Positions 1-6,432 of a stretch of DNA of 17,435 nucleotides are shown here, in pieces. Under the pieces are notes generated by a model. The model was not told where the DNA came from. It made no database searches and saw only the letters and a program-made list of their open reading frames with translations. Numbering within the stretch: the first letter of the stretch is position 1; each line of letters opens with the position of its first letter. This DNA is from an uncultured Oscillospiraceae bacterium (GTDB lineage: Bacteria; Bacillota; Clostridia; Oscillospirales; Ruminococcaceae). Position numbers and translations under genes: made by a program. Where the stretch lies: the NCBI GenBank assembly GCA_902489475.1, contig CABUAH010000042.1, positions 1-17,435 of the forward strand. Reading direction: 5' to 3'.

Positions 1-40
1 TACAAAATCAGTCTCTTTTGATTTATTGCATAGTTTTCTA

Positions 41-64
41 CTTATAGCATTTTCATGCCATAAG
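41..64. other. Hairpin downstream of the flavoprotein gene
   Basis: A 10-bp inverted repeat (CTTATAGCAT / ATGCCATAAG, one G-U when read as RNA) around a TTTC/GAAA tetraloop lies about 40 bases beyond the stop codon of the minus-strand flavoprotein gene. No U-run follows it on the minus strand, so it may be a 3' stabilising hairpin or half of a terminator; its role is uncertain. Confidence 0.3.
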
Positions 65-103
65 AGATCTGTTTTTTCATAATGTTAAAACTTAAGCTTT
101 TTA

Positions 104-1006
104 TCAGCACATTGCTGCCGACTGAATACCTGCAATTGCACCGTCAGAAACAGCTGTGGCAACCTGACGCACCTTTTTTACGCAAATATCTCCGGCTGCA
201 AACACTCCGGGGATTTGAGTACGCATACAATCATCAACAGGAATATATCCGCCCTCCAACTTTAGTTCTGTGTACATTTGAGTATTCGGAACAACACCTG
301 CATACACAAACACACCGCACTCGTCATCCTTTACAATATGCTTCTCACCTGTTTTGTTATCTGTAAACTCAAGTTCCTCAGCTCTTTCGCTTCCGTATAC
401 TGCCGTAAGGCTTGAATGAGGCATGATTTTTATGTTATTACGTTTTGCGATCTTATCCTTAAATTCCTGTATACATGCAAGCTCGTCTTCAACACATACG
501 ATCGTTACCGTTCCTGCAATATCAGCAAGGTAAATAGCTTCTTTTACTGCACCGTCTGCTCCGCCAATCACATAGACATTCTTACCCTTGTAATCCGGAC
601 CGTCCTTCGGAGCATTTAATCTTACGCCTTTGAGTCCCTCTCCGGGGATACCCAATATACGTCCCGAACCACCGTTTGCAAGTATTACTGCTTTACACTC
701 ATAAGCTCCTTTATCAGTAATAATTTTCTTGAATTCGCCGTTAAGCTTTGTTTCTACTACGTTTTCATATCGGATCTCTACACCTGCGCCAAGAGCCTGA
801 TCTTTCATTCGTTCAGCAAATGTTTCGCCGGATTCTTCTTTTACGATTGCCGTATAGTGCGTAACTGTTGATACCGTTCCGATCAAGCCGCCGATTTGCT
901 TCTTTTCCAGCACCAAAACCTTTTTGCCTCTGCTTTTGCCGTAAATAGCCGCACTGATTCCGGCAGGTCCCCCGCCGACAACGATGATATCATACAAATC
1001 CTGCAT
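104..1006 (-). CDS. Thioredoxin-reductase-like FAD/NAD(P)H oxidoreductase lacking the CxxC
   Basis: A 300-aa two-dinucleotide-domain flavoprotein of the thioredoxin reductase fold. Visible motifs are the FAD P-loop GGGPAG (residues 11-16) followed by an acidic strand end (LVLEKK), the NAD(P)H loop GGADGA (148-153), and the C-terminal FAD signature TQIPGVFAAGD (about 263-273). Size and domain order match TrxB (about 310 aa). The redox-active CxxC that should sit just before the NAD(P)H loop is absent: that stretch reads NAPKDGPDYKGK. The HRRxxxR cluster that holds the NADPH 2'-phosphate is also missing (VCVEDELAC), which hints at NADH use. It is therefore probably not a classical thioredoxin reductase; a ferredoxin/flavodoxin reductase or NADH-dependent reductase partner is more likely. 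The start is set by AGGAGG eight bases upstream of ATG. It is transcribed alone from its own promoter. Family is secure, substrate unknown. Confidence 0.85.
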   Translation of the reverse strand: MQDLYDIIVVGGGPAGISAAIYGKSRGKKVLVLEKKQIGGLIGTVSTVTHYTAIVKEESGETFAERMKDQALGAGVEIRYENVVETKLNGEFKKIITDKGAYECKAVILANGGSGRILGIPGEGLKGVRLNAPKDGPDYKGKNVYVIGGADGAVKEAIYLADIAGTVTIVCVEDELACIQEFKDKIAKRNNIKIMPHSSLTAVYGSERAEELEFTDNKTGEKHIVKDDECGVFVYAGVVPNTQMYTELKLEGGYIPVDDCMRTQIPGVFAAGDICVKKVRQVATAVSDGAIAGIQSAAMC

Positions 1007-1107
1007 TTTAACGTCCTCCTATGCTTATTATAATAAATTCCCTCATTATATATAGTTGCAATCCCAAAAGACTTTATTCGAGCCATGTGTGATATATATT
1101 TTTTATA

Positions 1108-1136
1108 ATTATATCATTTTAAAAACAATCTGTCAA
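1108..1136 (-). promoter_or_regulatory. Promoter of the flavoprotein gene
   Basis: Minus-strand TTGACA (1136-1131), 17-bp spacer, TATAAT (1113-1108): a perfect sigma-A-type promoter. The predicted 5' UTR is about 95 bases, long enough for post-transcriptional control, but I see no recognisable riboswitch fold in it. Confidence 0.8.
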
Positions 1137-1137
1137 A

Positions 1138-1172
1138 ATAAAGAAAATGGAGCTGTCGAATTCAACAGCCCC
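1138..1172 (-). terminator. Intrinsic terminator of the MBL-like gene
   Basis: Minus-strand stem GGGGCTGT / ACAGCTCC (one G-U pair) around an 8-base loop, followed by a T-rich run (ATTTTCTTTATTTT). It lies directly after the 264-aa gene and overlaps the promoter of the next minus-strand gene. Confidence 0.7.
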
Positions 1173-1193
1173 GTTGACCTTATCCCGTTCGCC

Positions 1194-1988
1194 TTATTCT
1201 GAGAAGAAAAATCCTGCCGTCATATCAAGATAATTTTGACCGCTGTATTCAGGATACTGTTTCTGCACTTCTGCTTTAAAGCTGCCAGCATCTGAACAAT
1301 TTTTTGCAATTTTTTTAAGATTTTCGAGATAATCAATCTTTGTTTGAGCATCCTTCAAATCCTCCGGTGTGTAGTGAGAAGTCAAAATCAAATCGTAGCC
1401 TTTCAAAATATAATTCTTAAGCTCAGATATAATACCTTCTGCATGTGCTGCTCCTGCGACAATCGAGTGGCAGTCATGACCGAGCATATGAGTATACACA
1501 GCATTGATTTCAGGAATTTCAATATCAAAAGCTTCTGCGGTCTGTTTTATCACAAAATCAATACCACCGATTTTTATTTTTCCCTCCCCTATTACATTTG
1601 TAATTTTGTGAATAGAGTTGTCAAAGATTTCACCGAATGCATTTGTAAAATTATCAATGAGACCCTTTCCACCGCCGTTTTCAGAATATTCTACTGCGTT
1701 TTGTGTAGCATACTTCAAAACATCAGGCATAAATGTTGCACCTGCTCCATGATAGGCTATAAGCATACCGTCTACCTCAACATCTTTCAGGTATTCAGCA
1801 AGCTCCTTGTTGTTGTCTAAAAAGCACGGTGATTCAATAATAACAGCTTTTCCCTCTTTCTCTACAATAAAAACTTCATCGTCAATAAAATCGTTCGTCT
1901 TATATGCATGAAGCTTTATTCCCCCAAAATCGTAAATGTTCATTTCTCCTTTTTCAAGCTTTACTGTTACAAATGTATTCTTGTTCAT
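1194..1988 (-). CDS. Degenerate metallo-beta-lactamase-fold protein, function unknown
   Basis: A 264-aa soluble protein with no signal peptide. Its outline resembles the metallo-beta-lactamase fold: an N-terminal strand pair ending in AVIIESP (about 48-54), a loop after the strand GMLIAYHGAGATF (74-86) where the family normally has HxHxDH, a His-rich segment THMLGHDCHSIV (166-177), and a late LTSHYTPE (202-209). Only one histidine remains in the first loop (H80), so a normal dinuclear zinc site looks incomplete; H167, H171, D172, H174 and H205 could still bind one metal. ATG is preceded by GGGAGG. It has its own promoter and terminator. The fold assignment is a judgement from motif spacing; the function is not known. 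Confidence 0.55.
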   Translation of the reverse strand: MNKNTFVTVKLEKGEMNIYDFGGIKLHAYKTNDFIDDEVFIVEKEGKAVIIESPCFLDNNKELAEYLKDVEVDGMLIAYHGAGATFMPDVLKYATQNAVEYSENGGGKGLIDNFTNAFGEIFDNSIHKITNVIGEGKIKIGGIDFVIKQTAEAFDIEIPEINAVYTHMLGHDCHSIVAGAAHAEGIISELKNYILKGYDLILTSHYTPEDLKDAQTKIDYLENLKKIAKNCSDAGSFKAEVQKQYPEYSGQNYLDMTAGFFFSE

Positions 1989-2064
1989 ATTAATATCCTC
2001 CCGGTTATCTGTTTTTGTTTTAATTTTGAGTCCCGCAGCGGCCGTTCTCCGTGGCTCTAACTAT

Positions 2065-2093
2065 ATTATACATACAATAGTTTCAAATGTAAA
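2065..2093 (-). promoter_or_regulatory. Promoter of the MBL-like gene
   Basis: Minus-strand TTTACA (2093-2088), 17-bp spacer, TATAAT (2070-2065). An imperfect inverted repeat (CTATATTATA / CATACAATAG, 7 of 10 positions) overlaps the -10 and could be an operator, for example for the nearby MarR protein; that link is inference only. Confidence 0.7.
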
Positions 2094-2171
2094 GTAAGCA
2101 CTTTTTTGTAACTAAGGGTGCGGCGAGGTAACCTTTTCGGTATTTACGGGCTTTTGGGGTAAAAAAATTTT

Positions 2172-2336
2172 TTATTTCTGAATTTTCTGCGACAATTTCA
2201 CGTCTATTGGACTTACACCGATAAAAACAATTTTATAAAACTTCTTTCTGTTTTGCTTGAGATGCTCGTTTGGATAGTTATGCGGTCCATGCGATTTATC
2301 CTTTAATGATTGCAGCGTTACATCTAACCTATACAT
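2172..2336 (-). pseudogene. Decayed transposase fragment (54 codons)
   Basis: A short open frame from ATG (2336) to TAA (2172). Its first half contains TLQSLKDKSHGPHNYPNEH, which resembles the linker after the helix-turn-helix of IS481/IS3-like transposases (pattern LxDRSxRPHxxPNxHT). The second half (KKFYKIVFIGVSPIDVKLSQ) is not recognisable, and there is no catalytic DDE region, no good ribosome site and a stop codon just upstream. I read it as a remnant of an insertion sequence between the MarR gene and the MBL-like gene. A neighbouring odd stretch at about 2110-2160, GC-richer than its surroundings, may belong to the same relic. Confidence is limited because the match is from memory of the motif. 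Confidence 0.4.
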
Positions 2337-2351
2337 CACCGCTTACAAACA

Positions 2352-2390
2352 AAAAACGCCGATATAAACAACCGTTTAATCAGCGTTTTT
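2352..2390. terminator. Bidirectional terminator after the MarR gene
   Basis: AAAAACGCCGAT pairs with ATCAGCGTTTTT (one mismatch) around a loop of about 18 bases, giving T-runs on both strands. It lies immediately after the stop codon of the minus-strand MarR gene. Confidence 0.65.
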
Positions 2391-2394
2391 AAAA

Positions 2395-2853
2395 TTATTC
2401 GTAAAAATCATCGTACTCATCGCCGAGGATATTCCTTTGAAGCTTTTCCAAAACATTTAAACATGAGTCGATCTCTTCCTGAGTAATGCCCTTCATCATC
2501 CTTGCGTCAATATCGTCCGAAAAAGTTTTTATCTGATCATCAATCTTTTTTCCTTTTTCACTTAAATAAACGTCAACATTTCTCATGTCAATATCACAGG
2601 TCTGCCTTTTGATAATATCCTTTTTTTCAAGGCGTCCAAGCGATACAGAAATAGTCGGTGCTTTAAGTCTAGTCTTATTTACGATATAAAGCTGATTTAC
2701 CGGCTCATTAGGAGAAAGATAAAATAATATTCTTCTCGTTGCCGGAGTGATTCCGATTTCAGCACACTTCTCGTTAAGCTCATCATTAAATATCTTTGAA
2801 ACGTCATTAATTTTTGCAGTAAGCTTTTCTGCTCTTCTTTCTTTGCGGTCCAT
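2395..2853 (-). CDS. MarR-family transcriptional regulator
   Basis: A winged-helix repressor of about 152 aa, typical MarR length. Just before the recognition helix is LSPNEPVNQLYIVNKTR. The recognition helix itself is LKAPTISVSLGRLEKKDIIK, and the wing (RQTCDIDMRNVDVYLSEKGKKI) has the usual D-x-R-x-hydrophobic pattern and the terminal LSEKGK. The ends are helical for dimerisation. The ATG at 2853 has GGAAGG upstream at a rather long distance; an in-frame TTG at 2877 would add eight residues, so the start is uncertain. It has its own promoter just beyond dinB and ends at a clear terminator, so it is monocistronic. Ligand and targets cannot be read from sequence; MarR proteins often control neighbouring redox or efflux genes, so the flavoprotein and MBL-like genes downstream are possible targets. 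Confidence 0.85.
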   Translation of the reverse strand: MDRKERRAEKLTAKINDVSKIFNDELNEKCAEIGITPATRRILFYLSPNEPVNQLYIVNKTRLKAPTISVSLGRLEKKDIIKRQTCDIDMRNVDVYLSEKGKKIDDQIKTFSDDIDARMMKGITQEEIDSCLNVLEKLQRNILGDEYDDFYE

Positions 2854-2958
2854 GCTGTTTTCTATACTTCCTTCCAAAAATCCAAGTTAATAAATACAAC
2901 CCAACTACGCTTATTTTGTAAGCTTCTCAATATGCGTGGAACGTATTTCATAAATTAC

Positions 2959-2986
2959 ATTATAAGGAAACTTTTTATATTGTCAA
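2959..2986 (-). promoter_or_regulatory. Promoter of the MarR gene
   Basis: Minus-strand TTGACA (2986-2981), 16-bp spacer, TATAAT (2964-2959). The 5' UTR is about 100 bases and contains a hairpin-poor AT stretch. Confidence 0.75.
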
Positions 2987-3003
2987 CAGATTTCACAAAA
3001 TTT

Positions 3004-4281
3004 TCACACTGATTTCATAAAGCCTGCCGGATGCACTTCGTTTTGTATTTGTGCGGAAAAATTTTTGAAATAATCGTCCTTTAAAATTATGCCTCTTCTC
3101 ACACATGACTCGCCGTATCTTTTTCTTAGCTTGTCTACTGTATTATTAAGACTTTTCTTTCTCATGCTCTCCTCTATGCTTTCAAAAAGAGTGAGTTGTT
3201 CGTACGAATTCTGCGGTTTTAGATCTCCTGCACTTATGCCTATGCTTCTTATCGGCTGACCGTTTGATTTTGAAATCGACTCTTTATAAAGCTGAAACGC
3301 AATACTTGCTATATCCTTGGCATCGTTTGTAAAAAATCCCGTATATCTTTGTTTTGAATATGTGCGAAGAAGCTTGTTCCTCACGTTTACAGTTATCACT
3401 CCTGATTTAAGCTCCATCTTTCTAAGCCTTGATGCAACACTTTCGCTGAGCGCATATAAAACCACCTTAACATCACGATCGTTGCACAAATCTCTCGGAG
3501 ATGTTGTAGAATTGCTTACAGATTTTAAAAGCGCAGTTTCACCGTCATAAGCGACCTTGCTTTTGTCATCTCCTCTTGCAAATCTTTTGAGCTTTAAACC
3601 GTTTTCTCCCAAAGCACACAAAAGCATTTTATCATCTGCATTTGCGATTTCACCTATCGTAAAAATTCCTCTCCGCCTTAAAATCTCCCTTGTTCGGCGT
3701 CCTACATACAAAAGCTCCCCGCTGTCAAGTTTCCACACCTTATCCTTATAATTTTCCTTTGAAATAACCGTAACAGCATCGGGCTTTTTAAGGTCAGAGC
3801 CAAGCTTTGCAAAAACCTTGTTAAAGCTGACTCCGACCGAAACGGTTATCCCAAGCTCTTTCTTTACACGCTCTCTGATCTCATTTGCGATTTCCTCTCC
3901 GTCAGCTTGTTTTCCGTTTCTGAAAAGCCCCGTTATATCGAGCCAAGCTTCGTCTATTCCGAACGGCTCTATCCTATCGGTATAATTTGAATAAATTTTT
4001 CTTGCCGCCTTTGAAAATTCAAGATACAAATCGTAATGTGGCTTGCACAAAACAATATCCGGACATTTTAATCTTGCTTCCCATATGGTTTCACCCGTTT
4101 TAACTCCCATTCCTTTAGCCATGTCGTTTTTAGCCAAAACTATGCCGTGCCTGTCCTCAATGTTTCCGCAAACTGCTACCGCTTTTCCCTTTAAAGACGG
4201 ATTCATGCGACATTCGATTGACGCATAGCAGTTATTTATATCAACATGAAGTATTACTCTTTCTTCAAATATGCTTTTCAT
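3004..4281 (-). CDS. dinB: Y-family DNA polymerase (Pol IV / DinB type), SOS-controlled
   Basis: A 425-aa translesion polymerase. The palm carries the catalytic acids D14 (LHVDINNCYASIE, with Y19 as likely steric gate) and D110/E111 (IEPFGIDEAWLDI). VSVGVSFNKVFAKLGSDLKKPDAVT (147-171) is the conserved Y-family segment before the thumb's helix-hairpin-helix (LYVGRRTREILRRRGIFTIGEIA). The little-finger domain follows, and QLTLF (362-366) is a textbook beta-clamp-binding motif. Length fits the clostridial Pol IV group. The start is the ATG with AGGAGAGGG just upstream; an in-frame extension of 25 codons would run back through the promoter and LexA boxes and is rejected. The promoter architecture says it is induced by DNA damage. 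It could also be called UmuC-like; the subfamily name is less certain than the function. Confidence 0.9.
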   Translation of the reverse strand: MKSIFEERVILHVDINNCYASIECRMNPSLKGKAVAVCGNIEDRHGIVLAKNDMAKGMGVKTGETIWEARLKCPDIVLCKPHYDLYLEFSKAARKIYSNYTDRIEPFGIDEAWLDITGLFRNGKQADGEEIANEIRERVKKELGITVSVGVSFNKVFAKLGSDLKKPDAVTVISKENYKDKVWKLDSGELLYVGRRTREILRRRGIFTIGEIANADDKMLLCALGENGLKLKRFARGDDKSKVAYDGETALLKSVSNSTTSPRDLCNDRDVKVVLYALSESVASRLRKMELKSGVITVNVRNKLLRTYSKQRYTGFFTNDAKDIASIAFQLYKESISKSNGQPIRSIGISAGDLKPQNSYEQLTLFESIEESMRKKSLNNTVDKLRKRYGESCVRRGIILKDDYFKNFSAQIQNEVHPAGFMKSV

Positions 4282-4299
4282 TTTCCCTCTCCTGTATAT

Positions 4300-4350
4300 C
4301 AAACAAATGTTCTTTTTATTTATGATACCACACGAACATTTGTTTGTCAA
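4300..4350 (-). promoter_or_regulatory. dinB promoter with two LexA-type boxes
   Basis: Minus-strand TTGACA (4350-4345), 17-bp spacer, TATCAT (4327-4322). Two copies of GAACATTTGTTTG form a perfect 13-bp inverted repeat: 4334-4346, filling the spacer between -35 and -10, and 4300-4312, inside the 5' UTR. Each matches the Gram-positive LexA pattern CGAACNNNNGTTCG with one or two differences (GAAC-N4-GTTT, a form I recall from clostridia). Binding would block both polymerase entry and escape. Confidence 0.8.
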
Positions 4351-4576
4351 TGGCATTTTTTTTGAATTTTCACAAACCTTTCAACTAATATATATACTAT
4401 TCACACTTATAAATTTTAGAATAAACTTGCAGCAAGGGAAAAGAGAAACCCTTTTAAGAAGCATTACGCTTCATATTATTTTAAAGAAGGCGAAGAAGAA
4501 ACTTGTTTGTTTTTGGCATAAAGCTGACGAAAAAACAAAAAGTCAAAAGTGAAATTTATAATCTCTTCCTAAATAT

Positions 4577-4642
4577 TTAATTATTACAGACAAGTGGCTT
4601 CGTCTTCAGCAAATAACAATTTCTTAATTTCAAGAATTTCAT
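4577..4642 (-). CDS. Possible 21-aa small ORF
   Basis: ATG (4642) to TAA (4577) on the minus strand, preceded by a very good ribosome site (AAGGAG, five bases upstream). The peptide starts MKFLKLRNCYLLKTKP, with about five of 21 residues basic and no clear membrane helix. A strong hairpin (4657-4687) ends just before the ribosome site. I see no clear promoter. It may be a chance ORF; listed because ribosome site and hairpin placement are suggestive. Confidence 0.2.
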   Translation of the reverse strand: MKFLKLRNCYLLKTKPLVCNN

Positions 4643-4656
4643 AAAAACTCCTTATT

Positions 4657-4690
4657 AAAATGCCCGGTTATTTTAATCGGGCATTTTAAT
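4657..4690. terminator. Strong symmetrical hairpin, terminator-like
   Basis: AAAATGCCCGGTTA pairs with TAATCGGGCATTTT (one G-U) around a very short loop. T-runs occur on both sides, so it could terminate in either direction. On the plus strand it lies upstream of the degV promoter and would insulate that operon; on the minus strand it precedes the 21-codon ORF. Confidence 0.55.
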
Positions 4691-4711
4691 TTGTCTAAAG
4701 CTCAAAGCAAA

Positions 4712-4796
4712 AGTTTTGGTCAAGCTTTTTTAAAAGCTTGGCAGTCCAAGGCAGAGCATTGCTCCGATTTAAACATTTTTATGTGTTTAAATGCTT
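4712..4796. repeat. Decayed paired-hairpin repeat
   Basis: Three small inverted repeats in tandem: AAGCTTTTTTAAAAGCTT, then a GGCAGAGCATTGCTCC-type hairpin, then ATTTAAACA / TGTTTAAAT. The first two, with GTCAAGC before and GGCAGTCCAAGGCAGAG between, look like a worn copy of a hairpin repeat I associate with intergenic DNA of Oscillospiraceae. A genome-wide search would be needed to confirm copy number. Confidence 0.35.
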
Positions 4797-4820
4797 GCTC
4801 TCAATAATTTTCGTTTTTCC

Positions 4821-4849
4821 TTGACAAGTTATCCCGAAAAGTTTAAAAT
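4821..4849 (+). promoter_or_regulatory. Promoter of the degV-FNT-DUF1275 operon
   Basis: TTGACA (4821-4826), 17-bp spacer, TAAAAT (4844-4849). The leader is about 45 bases and ends in a GGGGGAG ribosome site before ATG 4901. Confidence 0.8.
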
Positions 4850-4900
4850 GTAACCATAAGACATACATCAAACCGATAATTTTTTTGGGGGAGATTTAAA

Positions 4901-5761
4901 ATGAAAAAAGTTATTATTTCAGCGGACAGCACTTGTGATCTTGGAGATGAGCTTAGAGAAAAATGGAACATCCAGTATTTTCCCTATCACATAAACCTTG
5001 AGGGAAAAGATTATCTTGACAACGTGACAATTACGCCTGATGATCTTTATTCTGCTTATCGAGAAAGAAAAGCGCTTCCTAAGACAAGCGCAATAAATGT
5101 AGACGAATATATAAATCATTTCAAAAAGTTTACGGACGAGGGATTTGAGGTTGTTCATATAAACCTTGGCTCGGGGCTCTCTTCTTCTTGCCAAAATGCC
5201 TGTATTGCCGCAGAAGAATTTGACGGAGTTTATGTAGTTGATTCTAAAAATCTTTCAACAGGAACAGGACTTTTGGTATTAAAAGCGTGTGAAATGGCAA
5301 AAGACGGAGCAGATGCCAAAAGCATTGCCGAAAAGCTACGCTCGCTTACATCCTACTCTCATGCAAGCTTTGTTATAAACACTCTTGAGTTTTTGCGTGC
5401 CGGCGGAAGATGCTCTGCGCTCGCTGCATTTGGAGCTAATCTTTTAGGAATCAAGCCTTCAATTAACGTTGACAATAACGACGGCGGAAAAATGAATGTC
5501 GGAAAAAAATACAGAGGAAAATACGATAAGGTATTGCTCAGCTATGTAGCGGATACGCTTGCAAAGCACCCTGATTATGACGACAGCATTGTTTTTATCA
5601 CGCACTCAGGAACTGATCAAGCATATATTGAATCAGTAAAACAGTACTTACAAGAAAATACCACATTTAAAGAGATTCATGTAACAAAAGCCAGCTGTAC
5701 AATTTCCTGTCATTGCGGACCTGACACGCTCGGAATTTTGTTTATGACACGTCACGATTAA
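4901..5761 (+). CDS. DegV-family fatty-acid-binding protein (FakB-like)
   Basis: A 286-aa DegV protein, the family that cradles a fatty acid for phosphorylation by the kinase FakA and membrane lipid synthesis. Signatures in order: ADSTCDLGDEL (8-18), LPKTSAINVDEY (59-70), INLGSGLSSSCQNA (87-100), VVDSKNLSTGTG (112-123), TLEFLRAGGRCSALAAFGANLLGIKPSI (161-188), and the C-terminal HCGPDTLGILFM (271-282). Length is standard. First gene of a three-gene plus-strand operon, followed after 17 bases by a small channel gene and then DUF1275. No kinase gene is in the window. Cytoplasmic. The lipid ligand cannot be told from sequence. Confidence 0.9.
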   Translation: MKKVIISADSTCDLGDELREKWNIQYFPYHINLEGKDYLDNVTITPDDLYSAYRERKALPKTSAINVDEYINHFKKFTDEGFEVVHINLGSGLSSSCQNACIAAEEFDGVYVVDSKNLSTGTGLLVLKACEMAKDGADAKSIAEKLRSLTSYSHASFVINTLEFLRAGGRCSALAAFGANLLGIKPSINVDNNDGGKMNVGKKYRGKYDKVLLSYVADTLAKHPDYDDSIVFITHSGTDQAYIESVKQYLQENTTFKEIHVTKASCTISCHCGPDTLGILFMTRHD

Positions 5762-5778
5762 AAGAAAGGACAAGTTTG

Positions 5779-6432
5779 ATGATTGCACATATTAAAGATG
5801 TTATTATAAAAGCTATTTTAGCAGGAATTTCTATCGGCGTAGGCGGAACTCTTTATCTGTCCGTTGACAATAAATATATAGGCTCTCTTCTCTTTGCAAT
5901 AGGTCTATTCTGCATTTTCTCATTTGGATTTAATCTATACACCGGAAAAATCGGATTTTTAATAACAGAAAAAAACAAGAAGAAATTTGGAGTAGATTTG
6001 TTCCTAATATGGCTCGGCAACCTGATTGGAACAGGGCTTACCGCTCTTTGTTTAAGGCTGACACGGGTATCCGATGCACTGTCGCAGAAAGCGAAGGGTA
6101 TGTGTGAAATAAAGCTCTCGGACAATCTTTTGTCAATATTTATACTTGCAATATTCTGCGGACTTTTAATGTATATCGCTGCATATAGTTACAAGTACGG
6201 AACAAGCCCTCTTCAAAAATACATAGCAACATTTATTTGTGTAGTAGTATTTATACTCTGCTCTTTTGAACACTGCGTGGCAAATATGTATTATTTTTGG
6301 ATCTCCCTGTCAATATCTCCGAAAGTTCTTTTGTATCTCATCGTTATGTCAATAGGAAATTCTGTCGGAGCCTTTATTATCCCATTCTCATTTAAGCTTT
6401 GCAATATGAACAACGGAAGTGATAACAATTAA
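5779..6432 (+). CDS. Compact formate/nitrite transporter (FNT) family channel
   Basis: A 217-aa membrane protein with six predicted helices (about 10-30, 34-58, 70-92, 115-140, 147-170, 184-208). FNT landmarks: the first-helix AGISIGVGGTLYLS, the broken helix FSFGFNLYTGKIGF after helix 2, WLGNLIGTG in helix 3, and FEHCVANMYY at helix 5, which carries the central pore histidine. FNT proteins form pentamers that pass small monovalent anions (formate, nitrite, HS-, lactate) with protons. It is shorter than FocA/NirC (about 270-285 aa), lacking most of the N-terminal amphipathic helix and the C-terminal tail. Start: ATG 5779 with GAAAGGA eight bases upstream; the TTG one codon earlier is unlikely. 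It overlaps the next gene by 14 bases, suggesting translational coupling. Substrate not predictable. Confidence 0.8.
   Translation: MIAHIKDVIIKAILAGISIGVGGTLYLSVDNKYIGSLLFAIGLFCIFSFGFNLYTGKIGFLITEKNKKKFGVDLFLIWLGNLIGTGLTALCLRLTRVSDALSQKAKGMCEIKLSDNLLSIFILAIFCGLLMYIAAYSYKYGTSPLQKYIATFICVVVFILCSFEHCVANMYYFWISLSISPKVLLYLIVMSIGNSVGAFIIPFSFKLCNMNNGSDNN

Larger units (their letters stand above)
4357..4820. other. Gene-poor intergenic stretch between dinB and the degV operon
   Basis: I find no convincing protein gene here. It holds the dinB upstream DNA, a short weak hairpin (AAGGG/CCCTT near 4435-4455), a strong hairpin at 4657-4687, a possible 21-codon ORF on the minus strand (4577-4642), and a decayed repeat of paired hairpins at about 4715-4795. 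Base composition is AT-rich throughout. Confidence 0.5.

Noticed and set aside
883..1086. Overlapping 67-codon frame in the flavoprotein leader
   Set aside because: No ribosome site, overlaps the start of a well-supported gene in another frame, and has no recognisable domain.
4282..4356. N-terminal extension of the Y-family polymerase
   Set aside because: It would translate the promoter and both LexA boxes; the internal ATG has a good ribosome site and matches the family N-terminus.
4271..4552. 93-codon plus-strand frame opposite the dinB promoter
   Set aside because: It starts inside the dinB promoter region with no ribosome site; composition is AT-driven and no family is recognisable.
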